Notes: generated by a model not told the origin, from the letters alone. Positions 44,482 through 54,155 are shown, counted from the first letter of the stretch. The stretch: DNA of 64,000 bases from Bacteroidetes bacterium 46-16 (GCA_001897835.1 MKUN01000027.1:18818-82817), one strand, 5' to 3'. Numbers and translations are program-made.

Positions 44482-44552
44482 TACTTGCAATACAAATGCA
44501 ATACAAAACAGATGAAAATTTCACCACATCTGTCAGCAATATTAAACACATT

Positions 44553-44582
44553 AAAAACGAACGTTACATAACGTTCGTTTTT
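44553..44582 (+). terminator. terminator between gmhB and infA
   Basis: AAAAACGAACGTTA pairs with TAACGTTCGTTTTT (14-bp stem, minimal loop), followed directly by T residues. It isolates the ribosomal operon from the heptose genes. Confidence 0.9.
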
Positions 44583-44628
44583 CACTAAAAAGCCCTCCGG
44601 ATAAGTACAGTTTTTTTATTTTCTGAAA

Positions 44629-44661
44629 ATTGCTCAGGAATAAATTTTTTTATTACCTTTG
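44629..44661 (+). promoter_or_regulatory. promoter of the infA-rplQ ribosomal operon
   Basis: ATTG (44629-44632), 21 bases, then TACCTTTG (44654-44661), a full match to TAnnTTTG. The infA ATG is 15 bases after it, so the leader is very short. Confidence 0.7.
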
Positions 44662-44675
44662 CAGTCCTTTTAAAT

Positions 44676-44894
44676 ATGGCTAAACAGTCTTTAATCAAAC
44701 AAGACGGGACAATCGTTGAAGCTTTATCAAACGCCATGTTTCGTGTACGACTCGAAAACGGGCATGAGATACTGGCCACAATATCAGGAAAAATGCGGAT
44801 GCACTACATACGTATATTACCTGGCGATAAAGTTGGTGTAGAGATGAGTCCCTATGATCTAAGTCGGGGCCGTATCATTTATAGATATAAATAA
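44676..44894 (+). CDS. infA: translation initiation factor IF-1
   Basis: A 72-residue single OB-fold protein of standard length: [63 protein letters not shown]-1 binds the A site of the 30S subunit and assists IF-2 and IF-3. It is the first gene of the ribosomal operon here, directly after a TACCTTTG promoter. In most Bacteroidota it follows secY and map; in this window heptose-pathway genes and a terminator stand upstream instead. Confidence 0.98.
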   Translation: MAKQSLIKQDGTIVEALSNAMFRVRLENGHEILATISGKMRMHYIRILPGDKVGVEMSPYDLSRGRIIYRYK

Positions 44895-44915
44895 ATTAAT
44901 AAAGCATAAAGACTC

Positions 44916-45032
44916 ATGAAGGTCAGAGCATCTATCAAGAAGCGCAGCGCAGATTGCAAGATAGTACGCCGCAAAGGCAGGTTGTACATCATCAACAAAA
45001 AGAACCCTCGGTTTAAACAACGCCAGGGCTAA
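44916..45032 (+). CDS. rpmJ: ribosomal protein bL36
   Basis: A 38-residue protein: [20 protein letters not shown] and then [18 protein letters not shown]. This is the normal length and order for bL36 of the large subunit. Of the four zinc-ligand positions (C-x2-C-x12-C-x4-H in the zinc form) only one Cys (C14) remains and the others are changed (SADC, RLYIIN, NPRFKQ), so this is the zinc-free type. The gene lies 21 bases after infA and 40 before rpsM. Confidence 0.96.
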   Translation: MKVRASIKKRSADCKIVRRKGRLYIINKKNPRFKQRQG

Positions 45033-45072
45033 ACATTTTTTTTAAATTTAAAATCTTAAATACTCAATATTA

Positions 45073-45453
45073 ATGGCTCGTATAGCTGGTATTGATCTTC
45101 CGAAGAACAAACGTGGTGAGATAGCACTTACCTATATTTATGGTATTGGCCCAAGCACAGCCCAATACATCCTTTCCAAATCCGGCATCGACTATAACAA
45201 GAAAGCTGCCGACTGGAATGATGATGAGTTGTCTGCCATCCGTAACATCATCACCAATGAGTTCAAAGTAGAAGGTCAGCTGCGTTCTGAAGTGCAGATG
45301 AACATCAAACGCCTTTTGGATATTGCCTGTTACCGTGGGCTCCGTCATCGTAAGGGTTTACCCGTACGCGGACAGCGCACCCGTACCAACAGCCGTACCC
45401 GTAAAGGTAAGCGCAAGACAGTAGCAGGTAAAAAGAAAGCACCTAAGAAATAA
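45073..45453 (+). CDS. rpsM: ribosomal protein uS13
   Basis: A 126-residue protein of the small-subunit head. [20 protein letters not shown], the helix-two-turn-helix region [18 protein letters not shown] and the basic tail ([36 protein letters not shown]) match uS13, which contacts the P-site tRNA and bridges to the 50S. Normal length for Bacteroidota. The spacer to rpsK (105 bases) is unusually long and GC/G-rich. Confidence 0.98.
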   Translation: MARIAGIDLPKNKRGEIALTYIYGIGPSTAQYILSKSGIDYNKKAADWNDDELSAIRNIITNEFKVEGQLRSEVQMNIKRLLDIACYRGLRHRKGLPVRGQRTRTNSRTRKGKRKTVAGKKKAPKK

Positions 45454-45558
45454 TATCCGGGCCACCGCCGGATCCGTTGAGGTGCAGCGGGGAGGGGTGG
45501 CAAGGGGCCGTGTAACAGCGGCTTTAATGTTTTTTGAACACCTTTATTTAACAACAAC

Positions 45559-45960
45559 ATGGCTAAAGCACAATCATCTGCCAAAAACGCTGCTAAAAAG
45601 CGCGTAGTAAAAGTTGATCCGCACGGAGATGTGCATATCAACGCAAGCTTTAACAACATCATCATCAGCATCACCAACAAGAGCGGCCAGGTTATCTCTT
45701 GGTCTTCTGCCGGTAAAATGGGCTTCCGTGGTTCTAAAAAGAACACACCATATGCTGCACAGACTGCTTCGCAGGACTGTGGTAAAGTAGCTGCCGATGC
45801 AGGCGTTAAAAGGGTTGATGTGTTTGTAAAAGGCCCCGGCTCAGGCCGCGAAAGCGCCATACGCGCTTTGGGCAGTGTAGGTATAGAAGTTACTTCTATC
45901 AAAGATGTGACCCCTTTACCCCACAATGGTTGCCGTCCGCCTAAGAAGCGTAGGGTATAA
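45559..45960 (+). CDS. rpsK: ribosomal protein uS11
   Basis: A 133-residue platform protein of the 30S subunit. Family blocks are [54 protein letters not shown] and the C-terminal [15 protein letters not shown]. The N-terminal extension ([19 protein letters not shown]) is basic, as usual. Order and length match other Bacteroidota. The spacer to rpsD (117 bases) contains two inverted repeats. Confidence 0.98.
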   Translation: MAKAQSSAKNAAKKRVVKVDPHGDVHINASFNNIIISITNKSGQVISWSSAGKMGFRGSKKNTPYAAQTASQDCGKVAADAGVKRVDVFVKGPGSGRESAIRALGSVGIEVTSIKDVTPLPHNGCRPPKKRRV

Positions 45961-46035
45961 CCAACGGCTGCAGTTGCAGCCACTAGTATAAAGTAAATTA
46001 TTTTTTTAATTATATACTGTTCCGGATCGGGTTTT

Positions 46036-46076
46036 ACGATTTTTAAATGAGACGGGGCAGTTAAAACAAAAATCGT
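46036..46076 (+). promoter_or_regulatory. inverted repeat overlapping the rpsD translation start region
   Basis: ACGATTTTT (46036-46044) pairs with AAAAATCGT (46068-46076), one base before the rpsD ATG. Folding would place the initiation region in or beside a stem. A second hairpin, GGCTGCA-GT-TGCAGCC, lies just after rpsK (about 45966-45981). An autoregulatory site for S4 is a possible reading, not a demonstrated one. Confidence 0.4.
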
Positions 46077-46077
46077 C

Positions 46078-46683
46078 ATGGCACGTTATACAGGACCAAA
46101 AAACAGGATATGCCGCATATTCGGCGAACCGATCCTCGGCTCAGGTAAGAACCTGGGGAAAAACAGCAACCCTCCGGGACAACACGGCCCGTCGAAGAGG
46201 CGCAAAACACAGAGCGAATACGCTATACAGCTCAAAGAAAAGCAAAAAGCGAAATACACTTACTGTGTGCTGGAAAAGCAATTCCGTAATACATACGTTG
46301 AAGCATCACGCATGAAGGGTGCTACCGGCGAAAACCTGATCAAACTGCTCGAAGCACGTTTGGACAATACGGTTTACCGTATGGGCATCGCCCCTACCCG
46401 CCCGGCAGCACGCCAGCTGGTATCGCACAAGCATATCATGGTTAATGGCGAAGTGGTGAATATCCCCTCTTTCAGGCTGAAGGCAGGTGATCTTATAGAG
46501 CTGAAGCCCAAAAGCAAGGCCAACACTACCGTTACCGGCATGATTCGTGGCAAAGGCCAGAGGATTAACTGGGTAGAATGGAATGAAAAGGATATGAAAG
46601 GTACTTACCTTGCACATCCTGAGCGCGACAATGTTCCGGAAAACATTAAGGAACAGCTGATCGTCGAATTGTACTCTAAATAG
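46078..46683 (+). CDS. rpsD: ribosomal protein uS4
   Basis: A 201-residue primary 16S rRNA-binding protein. The N-terminal part reads MARYTGPKNRICRIFGEPIL and has a single Cys, so it is the zinc-free form. The S4 RNA-binding domain is at about 94-155 (RLDNTVYRMGIAPTRPAARQ, HKHIMVNGEVVNIPSFRLKA). S4 starts 30S assembly and in several bacteria represses its own operon, which makes the hairpin at its start worth noting. Position between rpsK and rpoA is the normal order. Confidence 0.98.
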   Translation: MARYTGPKNRICRIFGEPILGSGKNLGKNSNPPGQHGPSKRRKTQSEYAIQLKEKQKAKYTYCVLEKQFRNTYVEASRMKGATGENLIKLLEARLDNTVYRMGIAPTRPAARQLVSHKHIMVNGEVVNIPSFRLKAGDLIELKPKSKANTTVTGMIRGKGQRINWVEWNEKDMKGTYLAHPERDNVPENIKEQLIVELYSK

Positions 46684-46781
46684 TAAAAAGGCTTTAGTAG
46701 AAAGGATAAAGACATTTATTACAGCTTTCTACTTTCGACTATTGACTTACGACTAATAAATTAAAACAAAAAAATCTCAAT

Positions 46782-47777
46782 ATGGCCATATTGAATTTCC
46801 AAAAACCGGATAAAATTGTTCTTCAGAAAGCAACTGATTTTGAAGCTCAGTTCGAATTCCGCCCGCTGGAACCCGGTTACGGCGTTACCATTGGTAACGC
46901 ACTGCGCCGTGTTCTGCTTTCATCACTTGAAGGCTACGCCATCACTGCTATCAAAATAGCCGGTGCCGACCACGAATTTGCTACCATCAAAGGCGTGCTC
47001 GAAGACGTAACCGAAATAATCCTGAACCTGAAACAGGTACGCCTGAAAAAATCTGTCGAAGGCGACCCTGCCTCCGATAGGGTTGAACTTAATATAAAAG
47101 GTAAAGAGACCTTTACTGCCGGTATGATAGGCGAAGCATTACCCAGCTTTGAAGTAATGAACCCCGAACTGGTTATCTGCAGCATGGAGCCTGGTACTAC
47201 CTTCCAGATCGAACTGCACATAGGCAAAGGCCGTGGTTATGTTCCTGCCGAAGAGAACCGCCCCAAAGACGGCACTACAGGCATGATAGCCATCGACTCT
47301 ATCTACACGCCCATCAAAAACGTAAAATACAGCATTGAAAATACCCGCGTTGAGCAGCGCACCGACTTCGAAAAGCTCATCATGGAAGTAGCTACCGATG
47401 GTACCATACATCCTGAAGAAGCTGTAAAAGAAGCATCACGCATACTCATCCAGCACCTGATGATCATCACCGATGAGAATATCTCCCTGGATACAAAACG
47501 CGAAGAAAAAGAAGCAGTAGTGGACGAAGAAACACTGCAACTGCGCAAAGTATTGAATACCCCGCTCGAAGACCTGGAACTTTCTGTACGTGCATTCAAT
47601 TGCCTGAAAGCTGCCAAGATCAATTCACTGAGCGAACTGGTACAATATACACAGGAAGAACTGATGAAATTCCGCAATTTCGGCCAGAAATCACTCTCTG
47701 AGATCGAGCAGGTACTTGGCGAACGCGGCCTGCACTTCGGTATGGACATCAGCAAATACCACAGGAGCGAAGATTAA
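46782..47777 (+). CDS. rpoA: DNA-directed RNA polymerase alpha subunit
   Basis: A 331-residue alpha subunit. The N-terminal assembly domain (to about 235) includes [20 protein letters not shown]; the C-terminal helix-hairpin-helix domain (about 255-331) has [20 protein letters not shown] and [18 protein letters not shown], which contact DNA and activators. Length is normal. A hairpin after the gene may cause some termination before rplQ. Confidence 0.98.
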   Translation: MAILNFQKPDKIVLQKATDFEAQFEFRPLEPGYGVTIGNALRRVLLSSLEGYAITAIKIAGADHEFATIKGVLEDVTEIILNLKQVRLKKSVEGDPASDRVELNIKGKETFTAGMIGEALPSFEVMNPELVICSMEPGTTFQIELHIGKGRGYVPAEENRPKDGTTGMIAIDSIYTPIKNVKYSIENTRVEQRTDFEKLIMEVATDGTIHPEEAVKEASRILIQHLMIITDENISLDTKREEKEAVVDEETLQLRKVLNTPLEDLELSVRAFNCLKAAKINSLSELVQYTQEELMKFRNFGQKSLSEIEQVLGERGLHFGMDISKYHRSED

Positions 47778-47784
47778 TAAAACT

Positions 47785-47829
47785 AAAGTCAAAATTCAAA
47801 AGCTAAGACAGCGTTTGAATTTTGATTTT
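47785..47829 (+). terminator. hairpin between rpoA and rplQ, possible partial terminator
   Basis: TCAAAATTCAAA (47789-47800) pairs with TTTGAATTTTGA (47814-47825), extended by A-T/G-T pairs and followed by T residues. It is AT-rich, so only partial termination is likely; rplQ has no clear promoter of its own. Confidence 0.45.
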
Positions 47830-47898
47830 TTACTTTTTGAATTATATAACGTACCTCATAATTCCTGACACGGTATGAGGGAATAAAAAACAAACGTC

Positions 47899-48471
47899 AT
47901 GCGTCACGGAGACAAGATCAAAAATTTAGGGCGTACTGCTTCACATCGTGCAGCCTTATTGTCCAACCTCACTTGCCAGCTTATAGAGCACAAGCGTATC
48001 ACAACCACGCTTGCAAAAGCCAAATCGCTGCGTGTATATGCTGAGCCGCTTATTACCCGCGCTAAGAGCGATAGTATGCACAACCGTCGTATAGTATTCA
48101 GCTACCTGCAGGATAAAGAAGCGATCAAAGAACTGTTCGGTGTTATTGGTGATAAAGTTGCTAACCGCCCCGGTGGCTACACACGTATTATCAAGCTGCC
48201 CCGCCGAATGGGCGATGCTGCCGATATGGCGATGATAGAACTGGTTGATTTCAACGAGATCTACAGCAAAGACACTAAGGATAGCGCAGCTAAGAAAACA
48301 CGCCGCAGTCGCCGCAGCACGCCTAAAAAGGCCGAAGCCGCTACTCCTGCAGCCAGCCCCGTTGCTGAAGCACCTGTAGCAGAAGAAACTGCTCCTGGAG
48401 CACCTGCTACTGAAGCAACTGAAAATACGGAAACACCTGCTGCCGAGGCTAATGAAGATCCAAATGCATAA
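47899..48471 (+). CDS. rplQ: ribosomal protein bL17 with Ala/Glu/Pro-rich C-terminal extension
   Basis: A 190-residue protein. Residues 1-120 are a normal bL17: [60 protein letters not shown]. After a basic link ([16 protein letters not shown]) comes a tail of about 50 residues made largely of Ala, Pro, Glu and Thr, which is probably disordered and lies outside the ribosomal core. Tails of this kind occur in other Bacteroidota bL17 proteins, but their length varies. Last gene of the operon, followed by an exceptionally strong terminator. Confidence 0.97.
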   Translation: MRHGDKIKNLGRTASHRAALLSNLTCQLIEHKRITTTLAKAKSLRVYAEPLITRAKSDSMHNRRIVFSYLQDKEAIKELFGVIGDKVANRPGGYTRIIKLPRRMGDAADMAMIELVDFNEIYSKDTKDSAAKKTRRSRRSTPKKAEAATPAASPVAEAPVAEETAPGAPATEATENTETPAAEANEDPNA

Positions 48472-48482
48472 TTAACGATATA

Positions 48483-48530
48483 GAGTAAAATAAAAATGGC
48501 TGCCTAATGGCAGCCATTTTTATTTTACTC
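48483..48530. terminator. perfect 22-bp hairpin terminator of the ribosomal operon
   Basis: GAGTAAAATAAAAATGGCTGCC and its exact reverse complement flank the loop TAAT; the right arm supplies the T tract. It is symmetrical, so it can stop transcription in both directions. Its core (AAAAATGGCTGCC) is the same as that of the terminator at 23888-23917. Confidence 0.93.
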
Positions 48531-48576
48531 TGGCCGGAGTAACATTCAGTTAATAATGCGAGGCTAATTTCATCTT

Positions 48577-48975
48577 ATGAAACGCACCGCACTTATTATG
48601 TTGTCCATAACAGCATTGGCAGCTTGTACACATAAACCCGGAGCCATCGTAGCCCCGGCGACCATTGATAGCAGCAATATTTGCGATACACTCAATACCA
48701 GCTATACAAAAGACATACGGCCTGTCTTCAATAATAATTGCTATTCCTGTCACGGTACTGCCGTAGTGGGTGATGAAGGGCTTGATCTTGAGGATTCCGC
48801 CTCTTTAAAGCAGTATCTCGAATATGATTTCCTGGGCGATGGTGTATACGGATCAAAATTGTACCACTGCCTCACCCATAGCCACTACGCACAGGCAATG
48901 CCGCCAGATTATACCCTCGACAGCTGCTCCCTCCAAAAAATAAAACATTGGTTGAGTATTGGCGCGCCAATGTAA
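48577..48975 (+). CDS. small cytochrome c-type lipoprotein
   Basis: A 132-residue lipoprotein with lipobox ALAAC (Cys17) and one c-type heme motif, NCYSCHGTAVV (C55, C58, H59). The phrase 'DIRPVFNNNCYSCH' is typical of the small heme-binding domains in Bacteroidota surface or periplasmic cytochromes. The Met in HYAQAMPPDY near residue 110 is a likely sixth heme ligand. It should carry electrons at the envelope; no partner reductase is adjacent. It has a strong bidirectional terminator downstream. Confidence 0.82.
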   Translation: MKRTALIMLSITALAACTHKPGAIVAPATIDSSNICDTLNTSYTKDIRPVFNNNCYSCHGTAVVGDEGLDLEDSASLKQYLEYDFLGDGVYGSKLYHCLTHSHYAQAMPPDYTLDSCSLQKIKHWLSIGAPM

Positions 48976-49014
48976 TTATATCAAAAATGCCCCGCTGGGG
49001 CATTTTTGATATAA
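48976..49014. terminator. bidirectional terminator
   Basis: TTATATCAAAAATGCCCC pairs with GGGGCATTTTTGATATAA around GCT, an 18-bp perfect stem, between two convergent lipoprotein genes. Confidence 0.93.
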
Positions 49015-49031
49015 ACTAATTCGTTCGCTTA

Positions 49032-49607
49032 TTAATATTTGGGTACGTAGAATTCTCCATTGGTGATCTGTCGCACATCTGTAAAGTCAAGTACAGGTAT
49101 GGTCTTATAAAGGGTAGCAGAGAAGGTACCCCTGAAACGGCCGCTTTCTGTGCCTTTCAGGTTTACATAACCCTGACCGCTGCCGCCGGTTGTGATCTTC
49201 CCGTTATACAAGGTATATACTGAATGGTTATTGGTATCCATTACCCCGTAATAAATATCATTGGTCAGAGAATCGAAAATAAAGTAGTTACCTGTTACAC
49301 CCGCATAGGGGGTAAGTGTAGCACCGATGAACTCCGCAGTATGGGCATTGTCATATTTTATACCCTGGAACATAGCCACCGAAGGAACAGAATCGGTCCA
49401 GCCGGCTACAGAATCAAATGTGCGCAGCGAGCCGTCTATTTCGGCCTGTATCCTGCCAAAAGGAATAGTAACACCTGTTTCCGGGTTTAGCGGGTTAAAA
49501 TAATCCTGGTTTTTGTCAGGATTAGCATTATAATCACCATTATTACAGGCCATGAATGTAACACTCAGCCCCGCAACGAACACAGCTGCAAGAAAAACTT
49601 TTTTCAT
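49032..49607 (-). CDS. lipoprotein of unknown function
   Basis: A 191-residue lipoprotein: the signal peptide ends in TFMAC (Cys21) and is followed by an Asn/Asp-rich linker (NNGDYNANPDKNQDYFNPLN). The mature part (about 45-191) is a small beta-rich domain (GRIQAEIDGSLRTFDSVAGW, ATLTPYAGVTGNYFIFDSLT, GRFRGTFSATLYKTIPVLDF) that resembles the uncharacterised DUF6252-type lipoproteins of Bacteroidota, but I cannot confirm the family. It is a single gene. Its location, probably the inner leaflet of the outer membrane, follows from the lipobox only. Confidence 0.75.
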   Translation of the reverse strand: MKKVFLAAVFVAGLSVTFMACNNGDYNANPDKNQDYFNPLNPETGVTIPFGRIQAEIDGSLRTFDSVAGWTDSVPSVAMFQGIKYDNAHTAEFIGATLTPYAGVTGNYFIFDSLTNDIYYGVMDTNNHSVYTLYNGKITTGGSGQGYVNLKGTESGRFRGTFSATLYKTIPVLDFTDVRQITNGEFYVPKY

Positions 49608-49799
49608 AATTACGTTTTACGCAGTATAAAGATAATAAGCGTAGCTATAATACAAAATATTATTTTCAAAAATCGGTTGACATTCAAGGCATTTTCATAG
49701 GCTTTTATTACTAAAAATTCATAAAATAGCACATTTTCGAGCGGTATCTATGAACTTTGCATCCCTTACACTAATTATGCTAAATATTCCCGGCTGTCC

Positions 49800-52238
49800 A
49801 TGTACTACATGTCCTGTATATACCGAAGTCTGAAACCTGCCCTTACCCTCCTTGCCTTTATGCTGGCGGGCACTGCGCTTGCACAACAAGGCCTTAGCGG
49901 CCTGGTTATAGATGCTGCTACAAAGCAGGTACTGCCTTTTGCTACTGTTAAATTGGGCAATACCGGCCGGGGTACGGTCACAAACCTTGACGGAAAATTT
50001 GATATAAACAATACCGCAGGGGCCGATTATCTTGAAATATCCTATCTCGGCTACCAGCCAAAGAAGATCCCCCTGCCCCTGCATGAAAAGGAAACTACTA
50101 TAGGCCTGAGCCCGGCCAGCGGTACACTTAATGAAGTGGTGATAAAACCTCCCTATGAGAAAATGCGCCGCATACTGAATAGTGCGATAGCGAACAGGGA
50201 CAGGAATAACCCCGAAAAGTACGACTGGTATCAATGCCGGATGTACTATAAAATGATTGCTGATGTAACTGTGCCCGACTCTGTGCTGGAAAAAGATACC
50301 ACTGCCGATGCCCGGGAATTCAAAGCCATGATGGACAGCCAGCACCTGCTCATGTCTGAGACTTACAGCACACGTACATGGAAGAAACCCCAGCATCTGC
50401 AGGAAGAGGTGACCGGTAGCAGGCTATCCGGATTTAAAAAATCCATGTTTACAAATATGGCTACGGATATGCTGCCCTTTCATGCCTATAGCGACTACAT
50501 ACGCCTGAACGGGAAGGATTATCACAACCCGGTAAGTAAGGGATTTTTCCAGCACTACGATTTCAACCTTGATGACGAGATCATGCAGGGTGCTGATACG
50601 CTATGGATCCTCAGCTTCCGTCCGCAGAAGGGATATGATGAATTGCGCGGCAGGGTCTATATCAATTCCGGTGGCTATGCTATTGCTTACCTGCTGGCCA
50701 GTGCGTACGACAAGCAATTAAATCGCTCCATACGCATAGAGCAGCAATACAAAAAAACAGCAGGCAAATGGTTTCCCGAAGAATTGAACTACATCCTGCG
50801 TTACCAGTTAAAAAGCGACAAAGATGTTTATGACATCCTGATGAAGGGCAATACCAGCATCGACTCGGTTAGCTATAATGAGGATAAACATTTCCGCTTC
50901 GATAAAGTGCATACTATAAAACTGGAACCGGATGCTGATGAGCTAAGCAATGCACAATGGGACGCATTAAGACCTGTAGCGCTCGACAGGAAAGAACAGC
51001 GCACCTATGTCTATATGGACAGTCTTATAACCGCTGCACACATCGATAAATACCTGCATTATATCAGCAAACTGCCTGAGGGCAAAGTGCCTGTAGGCCC
51101 GGTGGACCTGGACCTGGGACGTATCTACAGCTACAATAAATATGAAAAAAGCAGGCTGGGCCTTGGCCTTCAAACCAATGAAAAAGTACTGAAATGGGGC
51201 TCTGTGGGTGGCTGGTTTGGCTATGGCTTTGGCGATAAGGCATGGAAATACGGTGGCTTCGCCGAAGTTTATTTTGATCCTTATAAAGAATTTACATTCC
51301 GCTTCTTTTACAACAATGATCTGCGCGATCCCGGGCGCATAGACCTGAACCACGATCTCGACAGGAACTACCTGCGCATGTACCTCATGAGCCGCGTGGA
51401 TAAAGTAGAGACCGATGGTGGGATACTGAAAAAACGTTTTGGTTACTGGACAGGTGAATTTGCAGCATACCGCGAAAAGATAACGCCTTTGTATCCCTAT
51501 GCCTTTCACACCGATGGTACAGATTACAGCAACTTCACAGCGCGCGAAGGTTCCGTCAAGCTGCGCTATGCCTATGCCGAACGCAGTGCCCCTGCCTTCG
51601 GCCACTATTACCGCACAGGCACCAAATATCCAATCTGCTATCTGCGCTTCACTGCTGGCCTGCTCGACTATGGTGCACAACAGTCCAGGTACCTGCAGGC
51701 AATAGGCGCAGTAATGTACCATAAGCACATCAACCGCATTGGTTTTGAGCACATACTTGCAGAAGGTGGCATATCACGCAGTGACAAGCCCCTGCCCCTA
51801 AGCAAAATGTTCGCAGGCAATGGCTACAGGTATGGTAAAGACTTGTCGATATACGCCTTTGGCGGCCTCCTTACAATGTATCCCTACGATTATTACAGCG
51901 ATGCCTTTGTGAGTTTGATATGGCGGCACGATTTCGATTGGAGGTTGTTCAAAGCAGATATCAATTCCGCCGGCATGGGCTTCGACCCTTATATAAGCCT
52001 TGGCTACAACATGCTCTACGGTACCATGCAGCACCCCGAAGTACACAAGTATGTGCCCTTTTCCGTACCCAATACCGTATACAATGAAACCGGGCTGATG
52101 CTTAATGACATATTGCGCTACAGGTACCTGAACCTGTATTACCTTACCTTCAACATAGGCTATTTCTATCACTGGACACCAGTATTTGATGCCGCTAAGA
52201 ACGGACGCTTTGTGTTCGGCATTGGTGTTGAATTATAA
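49800..52238 (+). CDS. DUF5686 / carboxypeptidase-regulatory-like outer-membrane protein
   Basis: An 812-residue exported protein. A signal peptide ends at GTALAQ (about residue 28). Residues 30-105 form the carboxypeptidase-regulatory-like beta sandwich (GLSGLVIDAATKQVLPFATV, YLEISYLGYQPKK). The remaining 700 residues match the DUF5686 family: the start 'PPYEKMRRILNSAIANRDRN', a central helical region and a C-terminal beta barrel. It lacks a TonB plug, so it is not a TonB-dependent receptor. The function is unknown. It is a single gene that nearly touches the convergent aspS (5 bases). I prefer ATG 49800; an alternative ATG three codons on changes little. Confidence 0.85.
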   Translation: MYYMSCIYRSLKPALTLLAFMLAGTALAQQGLSGLVIDAATKQVLPFATVKLGNTGRGTVTNLDGKFDINNTAGADYLEISYLGYQPKKIPLPLHEKETTIGLSPASGTLNEVVIKPPYEKMRRILNSAIANRDRNNPEKYDWYQCRMYYKMIADVTVPDSVLEKDTTADAREFKAMMDSQHLLMSETYSTRTWKKPQHLQEEVTGSRLSGFKKSMFTNMATDMLPFHAYSDYIRLNGKDYHNPVSKGFFQHYDFNLDDEIMQGADTLWILSFRPQKGYDELRGRVYINSGGYAIAYLLASAYDKQLNRSIRIEQQYKKTAGKWFPEELNYILRYQLKSDKDVYDILMKGNTSIDSVSYNEDKHFRFDKVHTIKLEPDADELSNAQWDALRPVALDRKEQRTYVYMDSLITAAHIDKYLHYISKLPEGKVPVGPVDLDLGRIYSYNKYEKSRLGLGLQTNEKVLKWGSVGGWFGYGFGDKAWKYGGFAEVYFDPYKEFTFRFFYNNDLRDPGRIDLNHDLDRNYLRMYLMSRVDKVETDGGILKKRFGYWTGEFAAYREKITPLYPYAFHTDGTDYSNFTAREGSVKLRYAYAERSAPAFGHYYRTGTKYPICYLRFTAGLLDYGAQQSRYLQAIGAVMYHKHINRIGFEHILAEGGISRSDKPLPLSKMFAGNGYRYGKDLSIYAFGGLLTMYPYDYYSDAFVSLIWRHDFDWRLFKADINSAGMGFDPYISLGYNMLYGTMQHPEVHKYVPFSVPNTVYNETGLMLNDILRYRYLNLYYLTFNIGYFYHWTPVFDAAKNGRFVFGIGVEL

Positions 52239-52243
52239 AAAGC

Positions 52244-54013
52244 CTATAAAGTGCTTTTCAAATTCAGTTCATCCATCTGCTTGTCGTCAATGGCCGATGG
52301 CGCATCCAGCATCACATCGCGTCCTGCATTGTTCTTGGGGAAGGCCATGAAATCACGTATGGTTTCTTGTCCGCCCAGTAATGCACAAAGCCTGTCGAAG
52401 CCGAAGGCAATGCCCCCGTGTGGTGGCGCGCCATATTCGAAAGCGCCTAAAAGGAATCCGAATTTTTCCTGTGCTTCCTCCTTGTCCATACCCAGTGCAG
52501 CGAACATTTTCTCCTGCAGGTCTCTTTGGAAGATACGAATGGACCCCCCACCTATTTCCGTACCGTTCAGTACTATGTCATAGGCATTGGCCTTTATCTC
52601 GCCAAAGCGTTCAGGTATATTCATGAGCTCAGTTTGCTCGGGCTTGGGCGCTGTAAAAGGATGATGCCTCGCCACCCAGCGGTCTTCTTCCTCGTCGTGT
52701 TCAAAAAGCGGGAAATCTACGACCCAAAGAGGTTTGTAATTATCCGGATCACGCAGGCCCAGGCGGTTGCCCATCTCCAGGCGCAGCTCGCTCATGGCTT
52801 TACGCGTGCGTGTTTCAGCACCGGCCAGTATCAATATAAGATCCCCGCTGCCAGCACCGCAGAACGTAGCCAGGTCCTTAAGCTTATCTTCACTGAAGAA
52901 TTTATCTACACTACTCTTATAACTGCCGTCAGCGTTGCACTTTACATTCACTACCCCGCTCATGCCTATCTGCGGGCGCTTTACCCATTCGGTCAGCTCG
53001 TCTATTTGCTTACGTGTATATTCACTGCTGTTCGGCACACAGATAGCCAAAATGGTCTCTGCCTCCTTGAACACTTTAAAGTCTGTATCATTAAGCACTT
53101 CCCAATGCACTGTGTCATTTGCCTTCAGGTTTTGCAGCTTCATTTCAAAACGCAGGTCAGGCTTATCATTACCATAATGCCACATAGCATCTTCCCAGGT
53201 CATACGGGGGAATGCTTCAGTCATCTCTACGCCCTTCACATCTTTGAACACAGCTTTGAAAAGGCCTTCAAAGGTCTGCAGGATATCCTCCTGTTCTACA
53301 AAGCTCATCTCGCAGTCCACCTGTGTGAACTCCGGCTGCCTGTCGGCACGAAGGTCTTCATCACGGAAGCATTTTACGATCTGGTAATAACGGTCATAAC
53401 CGCTTACCATCAGCAATTGCTTAAAGGTTTGGGGGCTCTGGGGTAAAGCATAGAACTGCCCGGGGTTCATCCTCGAGGGCACCACGAAATCCCTTGCACC
53501 TTCCGGTGTAGACTTTATCAGGTAGGGCGTTTCTATATCCCAGAAGCCTTGTGTGTCCAGGTAATTACGTACCGAGCGGTTTACCTTGTAGCGCAATTCG
53601 AGATTACGTTTCAAAGTAGGTCGGCGCAGGTCCAGGTAGCGGAATTTCATGCGCAGGTCCTCACCCCCATCTGTATCTTCTTCTATAGTGAATGGTGGTG
53701 TACTGGCTACATTCATGATCGCGAAATCGCTCACCTCTATCTCTATATCCCCCGTTGGTATCTTATTATTCTTGCTGGTGCGTTCTATAACCTTGCCCCT
53801 TACCTGCAATACGTATTCACGGCCTATAGGCGTTTCGTCGAGGCGTGGATTAAGGGTCTCGTTAAAATATAACTGGGTAATGCCATAACGGTCGCGCAGG
53901 TCGGTGAAGGTAATGCTGCCGAATTTGCGCACGGTCTGCACCCAGCCGGCAAGAGTGACCTCTGTGCCTGCATCTGCTAAACGCAATTCGCCGCAGGTAT
54001 GTGTACGATACAT
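52244..54013 (-). CDS. aspS: aspartyl-tRNA synthetase
   Basis: A 589-residue class II synthetase that charges tRNA-Asp. The N-terminal OB anticodon-binding domain starts [16 protein letters not shown] with [20 protein letters not shown]. Class II motif 2 is [17 protein letters not shown], motif 3 is [10 protein letters not shown], and the family block HHPFTAPK is present. The insertion of about 120 residues between motifs 2 and 3 (GAD domain) marks the bacterial type. Length is normal. No discriminating partner for tRNA-Asn (gatCAB) is in the window, so discriminating or non-discriminating status is not determined. Confidence 0.97.
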   Translation of the reverse strand: MYRTHTCGELRLADAGTEVTLAGWVQTVRKFGSITFTDLRDRYGITQLYFNETLNPRLDETPIGREYVLQVRGKVIERTSKNNKIPTGDIEIEVSDFAIMNVASTPPFTIEEDTDGGEDLRMKFRYLDLRRPTLKRNLELRYKVNRSVRNYLDTQGFWDIETPYLIKSTPEGARDFVVPSRMNPGQFYALPQSPQTFKQLLMVSGYDRYYQIVKCFRDEDLRADRQPEFTQVDCEMSFVEQEDILQTFEGLFKAVFKDVKGVEMTEAFPRMTWEDAMWHYGNDKPDLRFEMKLQNLKANDTVHWEVLNDTDFKVFKEAETILAICVPNSSEYTRKQIDELTEWVKRPQIGMSGVVNVKCNADGSYKSSVDKFFSEDKLKDLATFCGAGSGDLILILAGAETRTRKAMSELRLEMGNRLGLRDPDNYKPLWVVDFPLFEHDEEEDRWVARHHPFTAPKPEQTELMNIPERFGEIKANAYDIVLNGTEIGGGSIRIFQRDLQEKMFAALGMDKEEAQEKFGFLLGAFEYGAPPHGGIAFGFDRLCALLGGQETIRDFMAFPKNNAGRDVMLDAPSAIDDKQMDELNLKSTL

Positions 54014-54155
54014 AAAAATGATTTGAAAACGGCTGCAAGATAAGCCGATTTATTGACTGGACAGGTTTTACCAGCAGCTGATTTTAATGTCTTATATTAC
54101 GTATGGCCATTATAAAGCAGGGTACTACGTGGCACGGTTTTACAAATAAATAAAT

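Noticed and set aside
49719..51752. Reverse-strand frames of 225 and 261 codons opposite the DUF5686 gene
   Set aside because: The sense gene has a signal peptide, a regulatory-like domain and a barrel; the antisense products look random.
52526..53446. A 306-codon plus-strand frame opposite aspS
   Set aside because: aspS is complete with all class II motifs; the antisense frame has no recognisable feature.
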